64,000 bases of DNA from Blumeriella jaapii (taxonomy: Eukaryota; Ascomycota; Leotiomycetes; Helotiales; Drepanopezizaceae): assembly GCA_009599575.1 (NCBI GenBank), contig VWND01000075.1:1736001-1800000 (forward strand), read 5' to 3'. Positions 34,534 through 46,648 of this stretch are shown here, in pieces; within the stretch, counting starts at the first letter, position 1; each line of letters begins with the position of its first letter. The notes under the pieces were generated by a model that ran no database searches, was not told where the DNA came from, and was given only the letters and a program-made list of their open reading frames with translations. Made by a program: the position numbers and the translations under genes.

Positions 34534-35244
34534 GTTTTGTGAGATGGTCTGTCAAGGGCCAAGGTGGTGTGGTGGTGGTGGTGTTGGTGATGGTAGTGAA
34601 GTGGATGTTCCTGGCTTTGATCGTGCACTTGCGTGGCTGGTACTGTACAGTACAGGACTGTAAATGTCTAAATGTCTCACTGTCAAATGTCTAAATGTCT
34701 AATTTTTTTTTAAGGAAATCTCTAAGTTTCTGCTAAACTCCGGCCATCAGCCATCATCCATTTGCGTACAGCTCTCTCTCTACAGTCCATACAAACCGTC
34801 CCGGACTTGACTTTTCGACTGACTGGCTGACGTCTTTATCTCGCACGATCGGAAAAAGCCAATCGTGAATATCCTTCGCGTTCATCCCCTCCCCCTCCCC
34901 GGCTCGGCTCTATCTTGCTTTTCGCCGGTCCGTGATAATCCCAAAAAAAAGAATCAGTGTCAGTCGGAATCAGAGGGACATCATCCTCGTATCTCAATCC
35001 AACATCCAATCCACATTCGTTGATCATGCGCGATTGCTGAGGGCATTTAAGCTTCCTACACCGTCCCTCACCCCACCACCACCACCACCACTACGAGATC
35101 TTGTGGAAGAAAAAGAATCAAACCCCCACAACCACCACCACCACAACAACCATCACCACCACCACCACCACAACCACCACCACACCCATCACCTCACCTT
35201 ACCGACTTCACCCTCCTTCACGAGGATAACAAGCTCCTCCTAGA
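34534..35244. promoter_or_regulatory. Shared promoter region of TOM5 and GCV2
   Basis: 711 bp between divergent starts. It holds TACTGTACAGTACAGG at 34640-34655, repeated AATGTCTA units at 34662-34703, and a long CCACCACCACCA/CAACCACC microsatellite at 35075-35185 that forms the GCV2 leader. Confidence 0.5.
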
Positions 35245-38200
35245 ATGGCCAACTCAGCGCTTGCGGTGCGCGCGCAGCTGGCACGTCTTGCTGCTCGAGC
35301 GCAAAGCGCCGCGAAGCCTCCCTGCCCACTCAGCCGACCGTGGATATGTCGCCAGTGCCTCGCGTCCCCCGCCAGGTCGATAGCAGTGGGCACACGCACA
35401 TTCTACACCGGCACGGCGCGAGATGAGGCCAACAGCCAGACCACGACCGCCGTCTCGAGCGGCGCGTACCTGCCCCTCGATGCCTTCGCTCGCCGGCACA
35501 TTGGCCCCTCGCCGAACACGACGGAGCAGATGCTGAAAGCGTTGGACCCGCCCGCAAAGAGCCTGGACGACTTCGTGGCGCAGGTCCTTCCGAGCGACAT
35601 CTTGTCGGCCAAGGATCTGGAGATTGACCAGGCGACGCCGGGGGGAGTCGGAGCGCTCACGGAATCGCAATTGCTGGCGCGTCTCAAGACCATTGCGTCC
35701 CAGAACACGGTCATGCGAAGTTACATCGGCTGTGGCTACGCCGGGACAAGAGTACCCGAGGTCATCAAACGGAACGTCCTGGAGAGCCCGGCATGGTACA
35801 CGAGCTACACCCCATACCAGCCCGAGATCAGTCAGGGTCGCTTGGAGTCGCTGCTGAACTTCCAGACCTTGGTCTGTGATTTGACCGCGCTGCCCATCTC
35901 CAACGCGTCTCTGCTGGATGAGTCGACGGCGGCAGCCGAGGCCATGACGCTGTCTCTGAACGCCTTGCCAGCTTCGAGACAGAAGAGTCCAAACAAGACG
36001 TTTTTCGTGAGTCACTTGGTCCACCCGCAAACCATCGCAGTCCTGCAAAGTCGCGCCGATGGATTCGATATCAAGATTGAGATTGGAGATGTTCTCGAGA
36101 ACGAGAGCGCTCGTGTCAAGGAGCTTGGAAAGGACCTCGTGGGGGTTCTCGTACAGTACCCTGATACCGAAGGAGGGGTCGAAGACTTCAAGGCTCTCGC
36201 AGACATCACCCATGAGCAAGGCGCAACGCTGAGTGTGGCCACGGATCTTTTGGCGTTGACCGTGCTGACACCGCCTGGCGAGTTTGGTGCCGACATCGCG
36301 TTTGGAAACTCTCAGCGATTTGGTGTGCCTTTTGGTTATGGTGGGCCTCATGCTGCCTTCTTTGCCGTGGGCGACAAATACAAGCGTAAGATTCCAGGAC
36401 GCCTCATTGGAATGTCTAAGGATAGGTTGGGCGACAAAGCCATGAGACTCACTCTGCAGACCCGAGAGCAGCACATCCGACGGGAGAAGGCCACCAGCAA
36501 CGTCTGCACGGCGCAGGCCCTCCTAGCAAACATGAGCGCATTCTATGCCGTCTACCACGGTCCACAGGGCTTGAAAAACATTGCCGAGCGAGTCATCAAT
36601 GGCGCCCGGATTATCGAGGCGGGGGTCAAGTCCTTCGGGTTTGAGACCGGGACCCGAGGCAAGGCAGAGGATGGGAGCGTCCTTTTCGACACGGTTGTGG
36701 TACACGTCGGCATGGGAAAGGCAAATGCGCTTTTGGAACATGCCGTCAAAGCTCACAAGATCAACTTGAGAAAGCTCGACACGAGCATAGTCGGCATCAC
36801 TATCGACGAGACTGTTGACCTGAAGGATCTTGAAGACATCCTCTCGGTCTTCAAGGAATTCGCCAAATCCAGAAAGACGGTCGATGTCGAGAATATCATG
36901 AAGTCGTTACCGGGAGGCGGATCAATTCCAATTCCCGCTTCGCTGAAGCGGACATCCGAATATCTCACTCACCCGGTCTTCAACATCCATCACTCCGAGA
37001 CCGAGCTCCTGCGATACATCCACCACTTGCAATCCAAGGACTTGTCTCTGACGCATTCGATGATTCCTCTGGGCTCCTGTACGATGAAGCTTAATGCTAC
37101 GACCGAAATGGCTCCTGTGACTTGGCCCGAGTTTGCCGCCATCCACCCCTTCGTGCCCACTGATCAGGCTACCGGCTACAAACTCATGATCGATGAGTTG
37201 GAAGCCGATCTGGCTACCATTACCGGATTTGATGCTGTTTCTCTGCAGCCCAATTCTGGTGCGCAGGGTGAGTTTACTGGCCTGCGTGTGATTCGCAAGT
37301 TTCAGGAACAGCAACCCGGGAAGAAGCGTGACATCTGCCTGATCCCAGTGTCTGCTCACGGTACCAACCCAGCGTCTGCAGCCATGGCTGGAATGAGGGT
37401 TGTCACAGTCAAGTGTGACACCAAGACTGGAAACCTCGATATGGAGGATTTGAAGGCCAAATGTGAGAAGTACAGCGAGGAACTTGGTGCAATCATGATC
37501 ACCTATCCCAGCACGTTTGGTGTCTTTGAACCTGAGGTCAAGGCTGCCTGCGACCTGGTTCATCAACACGGTGGACAGGTGTACATGGACGGGGCCAACA
37601 TGAACGCCCAGATCGGTCTCTGCTCACCTGGCGAGATTGGCGCTGATGTCTGCCATCTGAACTTGCATAAGACGTTCTGTATTCCCCATGGAGGTGGAGG
37701 ACCAGGTGTCGGTCCAATCGGTGTGAAGTCCCACCTGGCCCCCTTTCTCCCCGGCCACCCACTGGTCAAGACCGGCGGCGCTCATGGCATCGCTCCCGTC
37801 AGTGGTGCACCATGGGGAAGCGCAAGCATTCTCCCTATCAGTTGGGCCTACGTCAAGATGATGGGTGGACGCGGCTTGACCCACGCTACCAAGATCACCC
37901 TCTTGAACGCCAACTACATCATGTCTCGCCTCCGCCCTTACTACACCATCCTTTACACCAACGCTAATTCTCGCTGCGCCCACGAGTTCATCCTCGATGT
38001 CCGAGGCTTCAAGGAGACATGCGGAATTGAAGCCATCGACATTGCCAAGCGTCTCCAGGATTACGGCTTCCATGCTCCCACCATGAGTTGGCCCGTCGCT
38101 AACACGCTCATGATCGAGCCGACCGAGTCCGAAGGCAAAAATGAACTCGACCGCTTCATCAATGCTCTGATCTCGATCCGCGCCGAGATCAAGGCCGTGG

Positions 38201-38540
38201 AAGACGGCACCGTCCCACGAGACGGCAACGTCCTGAAGAACTCGCCACACTCGCAGAAGGACCTGATCGTTGGCGAGTGGGACCGCCCGTACACCCGCGA
38301 GCAGGCCGCGTACCCTCTTCCGTACCTCAAGGAGAAGAAGTTCTGGCCCAGCGTCACTAGGTTAGACGATGGTAAGCATCCCCTCCCCTTCTCGCTCTTT
38401 AAACCTTCTGTGTGATAAGCTTAGCAGACTAACGCGTCCCAGCTTTCGGAGACATGAACCTCTTCTGTACCTGCGGCCCCGTCGAGCCCGTCGACGAAGA
38501 GGGTGGTATCACCGGCGCCGCAGCGCCGAACCCTACATAG
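35245..38540 (+). CDS. GCV2: Mitochondrial glycine dehydrogenase (P protein of glycine cleavage), 1,074 aa
   Basis: Two exons, 35245-38371 and 38443-38540, join in frame (TRLDD to AFGDMNLF). The N-terminal 65 residues are Arg/Ala/Ser-rich without acidic residues, a mitochondrial presequence. The mature part begins near RRHIGPSPNTTEQMLKALD. The N-terminal lobe shows YTSYTPYQPEISQGRLE and the C-terminal lobe shows HTSMIPLGSCTMKLN-like sequence, SAHGTNPASAAMAGM and the PLP-lysine block NLHKTFCIPHGGGGPG. The enzyme decarboxylates glycine and passes the aminomethyl group to the lipoyl H protein. C-terminal exon ends FCTCGPVEPVDE…. Length is normal and the gene is intact. CG-rich codon use contrasts with the AT-rich flank at the left of the window. 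Confidence 0.97.
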
Positions 38541-38809
38541 TTCCCGTACTTGGGGTGCTTTCTGAACGATCGATCTAGAAGCTATGGCATGGAGGAGATT
38601 TTCAACAAGGCAAATGAGCGTTTAGTGCATTCGTGGAGTTTCTTGGGTGCGGATCTTGAACGAGTGGAATGTCTTCAGTTTTTCAAGGAAAAAAGATTAA
38701 AAATTGGGCGATTTTTTCTAGAACGTGGTTGGGGAAAGAGCAGTTCCTTGCTTGTTTTTTTTTTTGCGGAGTAGAGCGGACTCGCTGGCTTCAACTGCCT
38801 GCCGTGAGC

Positions 38810-38885
38810 TTTGGATGGGTGGATGGGTGGATAGGTGGATAGATGGGTGGATGGGTGGACAGGTGAATAGATGGATAGATAGATG
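38810..38885. repeat. GGATGGGTGGATAGGT-type minisatellite
   Basis: Tetranucleotide-based array of GGAT, GGGT and AGAT units with variation between units. Confidence 0.8.
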
Positions 38886-39124
38886 AATACATACGGTCGT
38901 GGTTGTGTACGTATGTATGCACATGCATAGATAGACAAATAGACCGATTTGCTTTTCCGTCTTTGTTCTTTTCTTTATGAAAGCTGGAATGGGAATTGGA
39001 ATTAGAATTGGGCTTCATAAGGCTGGCTGGGTTCATCTTCAGCATCCGGGAACGTGTTACTATCTGGGTCTGGGTCTGTGATCATGTTTGCTTACCGATG
39101 CTTGTGTTGTTGGTATTCGTGTCT

Positions 39125-39341
39125 GTTGTGTTGTGTTATGTGTGTGTTGTGTTGTGTTGTGTTGTGTTGTGTTGTGTTGTGTGTGTTGTGTTGTGTTGTG
39201 TTGTGTTGTGTTGTGTTGTGTGTTGTGTTGTGTTGTGTTGTGTTGTGTTGTGTTGTGTTTGTGTTGTGTTGTGTTGTGTTGTGTTGTGTTGTGTTGTGTT
39301 GTGTTGTGTTGTGTTGTGTTGTGTGTTGTGTTGTGTTGTTG
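39125..39341. repeat. (GTGTT)n microsatellite, about 217 bp
   Basis: More than forty near-perfect copies of the pentamer TTGTG/GTGTT, broken at a few places by GTGTGTT. One strand is purely G and T. All three frames stay open, which explains the spurious cysteine/valine/leucine frames. Confidence 0.95.
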
Positions 39342-39534
39342 TTACATGTGCATTTGTCTACTTATATACCCGTTCTTCTTCCTGTCTTTTTTTTCGTCTG
39401 GTTCGATCCTGTTCTTTCTTATCCTATCCCGTCCTATCTCGTCCCGTCTTATACCGTGCTGTGCTGTGCTGTGTGTGTTTTCAAGGAATATGCATGCGTT
39501 ATTCAGTACCTGATGGATTTATATTTTCTTGCGT

Positions 39535-39550
39535 GGGGGGGGGGGGGGGG
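39535..39550. repeat. Poly-G run, 16 bp
   Basis: Sixteen consecutive guanines on the plus strand. Confidence 0.95.
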
Positions 39551-39744
39551 TTTGCTTTCAGCTGAGGGAGGAAGAATGGTAACCGTGAGGGGAGGGGGGG
39601 GTGAGGTTTTGGATATGTTGAGCGTGAGGAGGTGAGGTGAGGTGAGGTGAGGTGAAAATTTGTGTGTGTGTGTGTGTATGTGTGTGTTTTTTAAGCGCTG
39701 AGATGAAGGGTGTAGAAATAGAGGGAGGGGAGAGGGAGGGGGAA

Positions 39745-39787
<43 letters not shown>
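39745..39787. repeat. Poly-G homopolymer, 43 bp
   Basis: Forty-three consecutive guanines preceded by GAGGGAGGGGAGAGGGAGGG, the longest homopolymer of the window. It could fold into G-quadruplexes. Confidence 0.95.
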
Positions 39788-41286
39788 CGGGACAGGCCGG
39801 GTCACGTTGAGACTCGTTGATATTGTGAGAAGGAGAGAGAAAGGAAGAAAGAGAAGGGAAGAAAGGCCGGATGTGGTTGAGATTGGTGGAATTAGCTAGT
39901 GATGTTTTCTCGTCTCCTCCGGAATAAGAAAGAAAGAAAAGAAAGAAGGAGGAAAAGAGAGAAACAAAAGGGAAAAGGCGAAAAAGAATGTAGAAACTTG
40001 GTTGGTCTGGGTCTGATACGTTCATACCTATCTAGATCTCGGTACATATATGTGTGTTTATGCTCACTGTTTGGTTTTTTAGAGCTTATAAATAGGAAAG
40101 TGGAAAGCTGGATCGGAAACTGAAATCTAGCTAGCTAGCTGGTATTTTCCACACATCCGAATCAAAGAAACGAACGGAATGAAAAGAAGTATATTGTAAT
40201 CTTCCCGGAAAGAAATTTAATCAGATAAGTAGGCGTGATTGAAAAAGAACTGAAAATTTTGTAATACTTGTTAAGCGGGAGATTAAAAATGAACAGACGT
40301 TGTACCCGTTTTTCTTCTCCTTTTGAACATTTATACCAATATATGCTTAGCCCCCGGCAAAACCAAGTTAACAAAAATTAGGGGAGGTCCTACGTTTCGG
40401 ACCGAGCCACTGTGCATCGAGACAAAAGCGGGGTGGAAAGCGCGCGTGACTCTGTCCAGTGAGGAAGGAAGAAGGAGTATGTAGTGTATAGAGTTTTAAT
40501 TATGTGTGTTTTATGTATAACGATGCACAATATACGAAAGTTGATTTGATAATATAGGATTACCAAGAGAACGTGTCACGGGTTGTGAATCTGTTTGGTC
40601 AATCAATTGCGAGATTTTTTAAGATCCTACAACATGGGTCATAAACTAGCGAAATCATATTTCATCAGGATAATATCCGTCTTCACGTATGTAAACAGAC
40701 ATTCCTGAATAGCAGTATTTTTTCTTGTGAGTCGTTTTCTTATTCAGAATTAATCTCATACTTGTTCCAGCAATACCTAAATACGTGTGTACCAGCTCGT
40801 ATTTAGTCCCAAGCTTTCTTGCATCGCTTCTACCGCGCCAATCACACTTCAGCTCTACGAGATGTTCCGTCTGTTAGAAAAACAAAAGTCTTGTACAAAC
40901 ATATTCATGTATATATACATACATCTTGAAGCTTCTGCGTCTGCTTTCGATTTTCCTTTTCTCTCTTTTTCTCTTTCTCTAATGTTTTTAAAACAGATTA
41001 ATCGATTTTGGTTAGCCTCAAGCACAGCTTTCCCAGCTTGAATATACTGGAACGTGTTAGCAATCTAAGGCTTGAGATCAGTCGCTACTTATACTTCTAA
41101 TTTGTGAGAAGCTGGAGGTCCAAGGAGTTTCGTCAGAAGCTGTACGTCCAAGGAGAAGACCGCGTGTAGTCAGGTTTGGGAAGCGGCGAAGCAGTAAGCG
41201 TTTAGTTCCTGTTTGTTTATGCTCTGTTGGTTTGTTAGGATTAGCGAGTTTGTTACGAAATGTAAAAAGAAGGGGAAATAGTAATG

Positions 41287-41490
41287 AATGGAAACAAGAG
41301 AAGGAACAAGAAGAATACCGGGGGATAAGGATGGAGAGAAGACGAGAGGAAAAGGGTCGGAGAGGAAGGTGAAGAGAAAGGACTGGGGGGCGGAAAGAGA
41401 AGAAAAAAGACAGAAGGGCAGAAGGGCGGAAGGGCAGAAGGGCAGAAAAAGAAACGGAGAAAAAGAAAACAGGAAGAAAGGGAAAAAGTG
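41287..41490. repeat. Polypurine tract with AGAAGGGC repeats
   Basis: About 200 bp with nearly only A and G on the plus strand. An inner run of AGAAGGGCAGAAGGGCGGAA-type units lies at 41411-41446. Confidence 0.8.
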
Positions 41491-43230
41491 ATTGAAGAAG
41501 TGGTTTGGTTGGAGAAAAAGGTAGAGCATTATGAAGAACGGTCCACGGCTACCTAGGAAGATAACAACGGCTGGAATTCAATCCATAGATCTAGGTAAGT
41601 GCCCGGATCTCGATCGCAAACGCGCTTGCCAAAAAAGAAAAATGGGAGCCTTCATGCTATTAATTAATTCACTAGTACAAATACGCATAAGAAATGACAA
41701 GATAGATAATCAGACCATCTTTTCCTTTTCCTGTGGCGCTATTAAGACGTTAATCAAAATAATCAATACTATTACTACTACTACTACTTTTCCTGTGGCG
41801 CTGGGGCTGGGGCCCGCTAAATCGGTAAACGCCTATATCACAACGTGATGAAAGAAACCCGCGAAGGATTTATTGTTTTGGCAAGCTTAATAGCCGACGA
41901 AGAAAAAGCCCAATGTTACAATGAGCAATTAAGGGAAATCTATAAGCATCATTGATGCACCGACCCTCTCGCGAGCCCTGGACCGATTGCGCAGCGTGGG
42001 GAGGCCAAGGATTTCTAAGTTAGGTTTGATACCCACTGTAAATAAAGATTAGGAAGGAATCCTGGCTTAGCGATGCTAAGACTTCTTTCCAAGGCAAGAT
42101 CCGGTTTGTGGGGCCGCGCTGGGCTGGGCACAAGCATCAGAATCCTCCGGCTTTGTGTGTCTTGTATTTATATACCGTGTACTGGGACATGTGATACTTG
42201 TGCTGGGTTGGGTCGTCATTCTTGTTTTGAGTGTAAGGTGGATTTGTTGGGTGGATCCCGATAATTGTGTAGTGAAAGTGTCGATTGATCAATAGATATC
42301 CTTCCAAGGTACATGGAGTCAGACGAAAAGCTTGGGTTTGAAGACTGAGATAGTGCTATGTCTTTGGTATTCAGTGTGAAAGCCTTTTGATTAGATGCTG
42401 CTTTTTGAGAAAATTCCCAGGGATCAAAAGAAACAAGGTAGGTTGATTGCAAATTTTAAGCCTGCTTATACCTTATATGCTAGATTCTCTTGTTTATTGT
42501 TTAGCCGGCGAATCATCTAATCCGCTTGCTTGTGTTGTTTTCACCTATGAATCCCTTGTCCTCTAGTCTCGCTATCAAAAGCAGTATGGTAGTACGTACC
42601 GAAGAGAGTAAGTACATTTATTTGGTTTAAGCGAACATACGCTGACGCTTAAAACGACAACAACAAAAACAAACAACATCCGAGAAATCCCAGCCAGAAG
42701 CTTGAGACAAGATGAATGGAAACTGATAGTTAAACAGAAATAAATTATATAGTACTTACATTTACCCATCGAGCATTCGTCTACTCGTAGGTATCTCGGC
42801 TATGCAAATCCAAGAGTGCACGCACCTACCAGAACGCTTCACTTAGTGCGTAAACAACAGTATCACCATGCTTATGCGTCGCTGCCATCCCCCTAACGCC
42901 CAGTCCGCCCATATATACACAGAACCAGAATCGCTGCATTCAAAGCTCCTGGTAACGCCATGCTAAGAGAAGAAGCGCTCTTTCGGCCCCCATTTTTCGC
43001 TAACCGAGAAAAACTTCATCGTGAGGGAATTCGTACCAAGGACAGCCCTGTCTGAAACCTCATCTTTTCCCAAGGACTGCCAGTAGCAGTACTTTTTCTG
43101 AGCGAGAAAATTCGCTTGGTGTGAGGATAAATGCCTTGATCATATTCCCCGCGTCGGGTTTGAAAAGCCGTATCGTCTGTAGCGCGCGGGCTTGCTTTAG
43201 CTCCCGAGGGAGTCACCTTACTCCCGGATG

Positions 43231-44842
43231 CTAGTGCTTCAGCTCCACCGCTACGTACCATTGGAAAATTGTGCTGAACAAGAATGCGATGCTCCCCCAC
43301 AGGCTCGCAATGGCGCTATGGTAGTTGCTTTCCGTCGTGCCGAGGAAGGGCAGGGCGCCTGCCAGCGTGAAGCCGATGCTCCCGATCAAGCCACAGAATC
43401 TACCGTATCGGTTAGCCATGTGCAGTAAAGATTTGATGGGCTTTAGGGTTTTGGGAGAGCAGCAGCAGTTCAAGCGCCAGGTTCAAGTTTGAGTTTAGTC
43501 TTTTTGAGGAGGCTTGGTAGAATGGAGTAAAGAAGGGGACTGAAACGTACCCGATGTACCATTGAGCCTCTAGCGGACGAGGCGTAAACCAGTTCGGCTG
43601 CGTGCTGACCATCTGCAGCATCGTGGCGTTGATGAAGAGCACGCCGCCGAGTGTCGCGGGGAAGAGGTTGCTGATGTGGAATAGCGTCAAGTTGGTTATG
43701 TCGATGACGCCGTGGAAGCCATTGATAACGGCTATCATGAAAATACAGCACGCGATGAACTGAATAAAAGCAGAAACGGAGTATAAGTCCCGGAAGAAAT
43801 CGGATAGCGTCGTGGGCCACATGAGAAAATTGGGCGCGCCGTACAACGCCGGCACTGACATGATCGTCGTTGTGGTTTTTGCTGGGCGAGACTGCAGCGA
43901 TGAGAGACTGCTTCGGGAGGGGAACGAGGGTCGGTGAGGAGGATATTCGTTTTTGTAATCCCTTCCCGTGAAAGCTCTATGTCCGCGTTGCGTTTCCTCT
44001 CTACGCTTTTCCAGATCGGACGTGGCAACGTGTCCAGACACGGGTTTTGTAATAGAGGGGAAACTTTGCTGCAATTCTCTGCCGGGCTCATCCTGCTCGA
44101 CAATGGTGGCCGTATCAGACATGGATTCCGAGAACGACAAATATCTGCGTTGCGATTTTTTGCCGCGCTTTTCCAAGTCGACGGAGGCTTGATCGAATTC
44201 GGAATCTGCGAAAAATGAGTGTTTGCGTTGCACTTCCTTGCAGGGCTTTTCCAGGTCTGAGAAAGTGGCTCGCTCAGACATAAGATCTGCGAAAGATGTG
44301 TATTTGCGTGGCGCTTCCTTGCCGCGGTATTCGTGCTCGGAGACGGTCGGCTGGTCCAGAGCATCTTCGTCAGTCACGATTATCTGTCCGCCACGGTTGA
44401 GATTCAGAACTTCGAGAAGACTGGCATAGCCGCCGACTACATAGATTACGCCTCCTAATACAGCAGTGGTGCCAGTCCAGTATGTCTGTGAGACGGAGAC
44501 TGTGCTCGGGGCCACGAACGGGAGGACGAGCAGAATCCCGTTGGTAAGCCAGCAGATGGATCCGATGAAGAAGATCACCCCGACCAGCCAGCTCATGTTG
44601 CGCCATGGGAAGTAAGTGAACATCCGTTTGATGTTAGAGCCGGGGGTAGATCTCGTGGATGAGGATGGCGGATCATGGTGGAATGGGATTGATGTGGAGT
44701 ATCTACCGGCAGATTTGACGTTCCTCTCGTGCTCGAAACTCTGCTTGTAGTTGTGAGAAGGCCAGCTCGGACTCTTTTTTGTATATACTTGAGACTTGTC
44801 AGAAAGATGCCGAGGCCACTGTTGGCTACGGGGGGTATCCAT
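43231..44842 (-). CDS. Multi-pass membrane protein, 486 aa
   Basis: Two exons, 44842-43551 and 43399-43231, join in frame (QWYIG to FCGLIGSIG) to 486 residues. After a basic, Ser/Pro-rich N terminus there are two membrane spans (WLVGVIFFIGSICWLTNGI and TTAVLGGVIYVVGGYASLL). A hydrophilic loop of about 160 residues has four related units containing RKYTSFADLMSE, RKHSFFADSEF, RRYLSFSESMSD and QQSFPSITKPVS, each after a Lys/Glu-rich piece. Further spans are FIQFIACCIFMIAVINGF, NLFPATLGGVLFINATMLQM, GLIGSIGFTLAGALPF and ASLWGSIAFLFSTIFQW. This resembles fungal integral membrane proteins of unknown function; YrhK-type domains are a possible but unproven assignment. No transport or catalytic signature was seen. 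The gene is intact. Confidence 0.8.
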
Positions 44843-46505
44843 TTATAGCGTACTGTTGCGAGCTTGGAGAGTTGCAGAAGTCGATCAGAGAACTGTACAT
44901 TGCGCGAGCCATGATATATACATCTTCCGGCGTGTGTACTTACTATTTCCGTGGCGAACAAGCAAGAATAAACCGATGATTAATCATCATATTAGCAAAT
45001 CCTTTGGACATATGTAGAAGTCCGGTGCTGTAGAAGTGTTGATAGTATTAACGTCTGAAATAGACTATGCCAAGAGCGAGCTCTTGGATCGCGCCAGACA
45101 GCAAGGGTCAGAATATAGAGAGTGGGTCACGGTCAATACCGACCGATGCACGCGCTGGATCAAATCAGAATTACCGCTTCCGGCCGCTCTGGATGAGAGT
45201 TGTACACATCCCGATCGCTTGTACAGTAGTACTATAGTACGGGGTATCGTACAGTGGGTGTCTTTCTCACGATGGTGCCCGCCACGAGACAGGTCACCGG
45301 GAAGTCCGCCTGCTAAGCTGTAGACAAGCAATAGACAAGCCGGATTAATAACGGGGCGAGGATTACCACCACCAGAATTTACCTATGCGCGATTTATGCA
45401 CAGCGATCAAAGTATAAATGATTGCTCGGTTTGCGTTGACTCGATTCGAAAAACGGGCAGCACGCAAGCCGGGCGAACTCCCCGACTGTTTCATGATGAA
45501 TCCCGAGATTGAGCCATTTGAGCCATGTGGCATTGACGTTTCCTTTGCGAAGCGGAAATTCGATCCGTGCCGTGAAGTATATCATCAGAATGATCCGCCA
45601 GCGGTCTAAGCTCGATGAGATCGAAGAGGTAGGAGGCGAGTTGAAGAGTGTGACGAGCAAAGAATCGGCGGGAATTTGCCTTAAGCTAAGTCTCGGTGTA
45701 TAAACAACAGCACGTGATGGCTGTTTTAGCCTTTGCATAGGGAGGGAGATCAGATTCAGGCGGAAATAAGCGAGAGATATCAAAACATCAAAGTTAATTT
45801 GCACCCAGCAATCTGTGGAAACATTACATAAATTCGATGTTTTAAAGCTTAGACAAGTTCTTCAATATTGGTTATACTGCACTGAAAGAGTTTAATGTCG
45901 ATGGTGATGATGATTACGAACCTTACGGTTGAAGATTGAAGACAACCAAGGGCGAATATGATGCACCTGATCTTGTGTAACCTGAGTAAGCCATAGCCAC
46001 ATAGCCAGCTGTTTAGTTGATCTGCGTCATGCACCCGCCCTCGAGCAAAGGATTGCTGGTGTAGATTTTGTGACAGGTGTGCCGGTAGAAGCTTGGTCGC
46101 GGCTCGGCCCAGGTTTGCAAGCCGCTCATCTTCCTTCTTCTTCCAGATCAGATTGCGAGTATCCTCTAAAGGATGCTTGCTTACAAGTCTTTATGTGTTT
46201 TGTGTTCAAACCCCGAATCATTAGAGGAAGAGGCTCAAGTCATACGGTCGGTTGCGATTTCCAAATCCATTGTGCGCTCTGACTCCCGTGGAAACTTCCA
46301 CAACAAGTATATCGCGCAAGCGTGCTTCCTAAAACTCTTGTTGTTTATAAACCGAAACTCTTTTTACCGACAAATTGTGATCTGCGAATATGGTCACACA
46401 ATACTTCTAAACGGTGATTTCCCTTGCTTTTGAACTTCACGTCATGAAAAAAGGTTGAAATTGTCTGGTCGGCTACTGCCGAATTCGTAACGCTTTGGCA
46501 TTTTT

Positions 46506-46593
46506 ACCTGGCTCTCATTTCTACGGCTATATTAGAACGTCGTTTGAGCACCTGGCTCTCATTTCTACGGCTATATTAGAACGTCGTTTGAGC
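46506..46593. repeat. Perfect 44-bp tandem duplication
   Basis: The unit beginning ACCTGGCTCTCATTTCTACG occurs twice, at 46506-46549 and 46550-46593. Confidence 0.92.
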
Positions 46594-46648
46594 ATGACTT
46601 CCAAACACTATGTTTGATAACATGACTTCCAAACACTATGTTTGATAA
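46594..46648. repeat. 28-bp tandem duplication next to the 44-bp one
   Basis: The unit ATGACTTCCAAACACTATGT followed by TTGATAAC occurs at 46594-46621 and again at 46622-46648 with the last base changed. It begins directly where the 44-bp repeat ends. Confidence 0.9.

Larger units (their letters stand above)
38541..43230. other. 4.7-kb gene-free region of simple repeats
   Basis: No coding frame is supported. The region contains GGATGGGTGGATAGGTGG-type repeats (38810-38885), a GTGTT array, poly-G runs, GAGGTGAGGTGAGGTGAGG (39628-39655), GTGTGTGT (39660-39690), and a polypurine tract. Long frames here (for example those rich in VLCCVV) come from the repeat itself. Confidence 0.7.

Noticed and set aside
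35254..36474. Open frame of 406 codons antisense to GCV2
   Set aside because: Shadow of a GC-rich coding region; no domain, and the plus strand is an unmistakable P protein.
39054..39635. Cysteine/valine/leucine-rich frames of up to 193 codons
   Set aside because: Produced entirely by the GTGTT pentamer array and its flanks.
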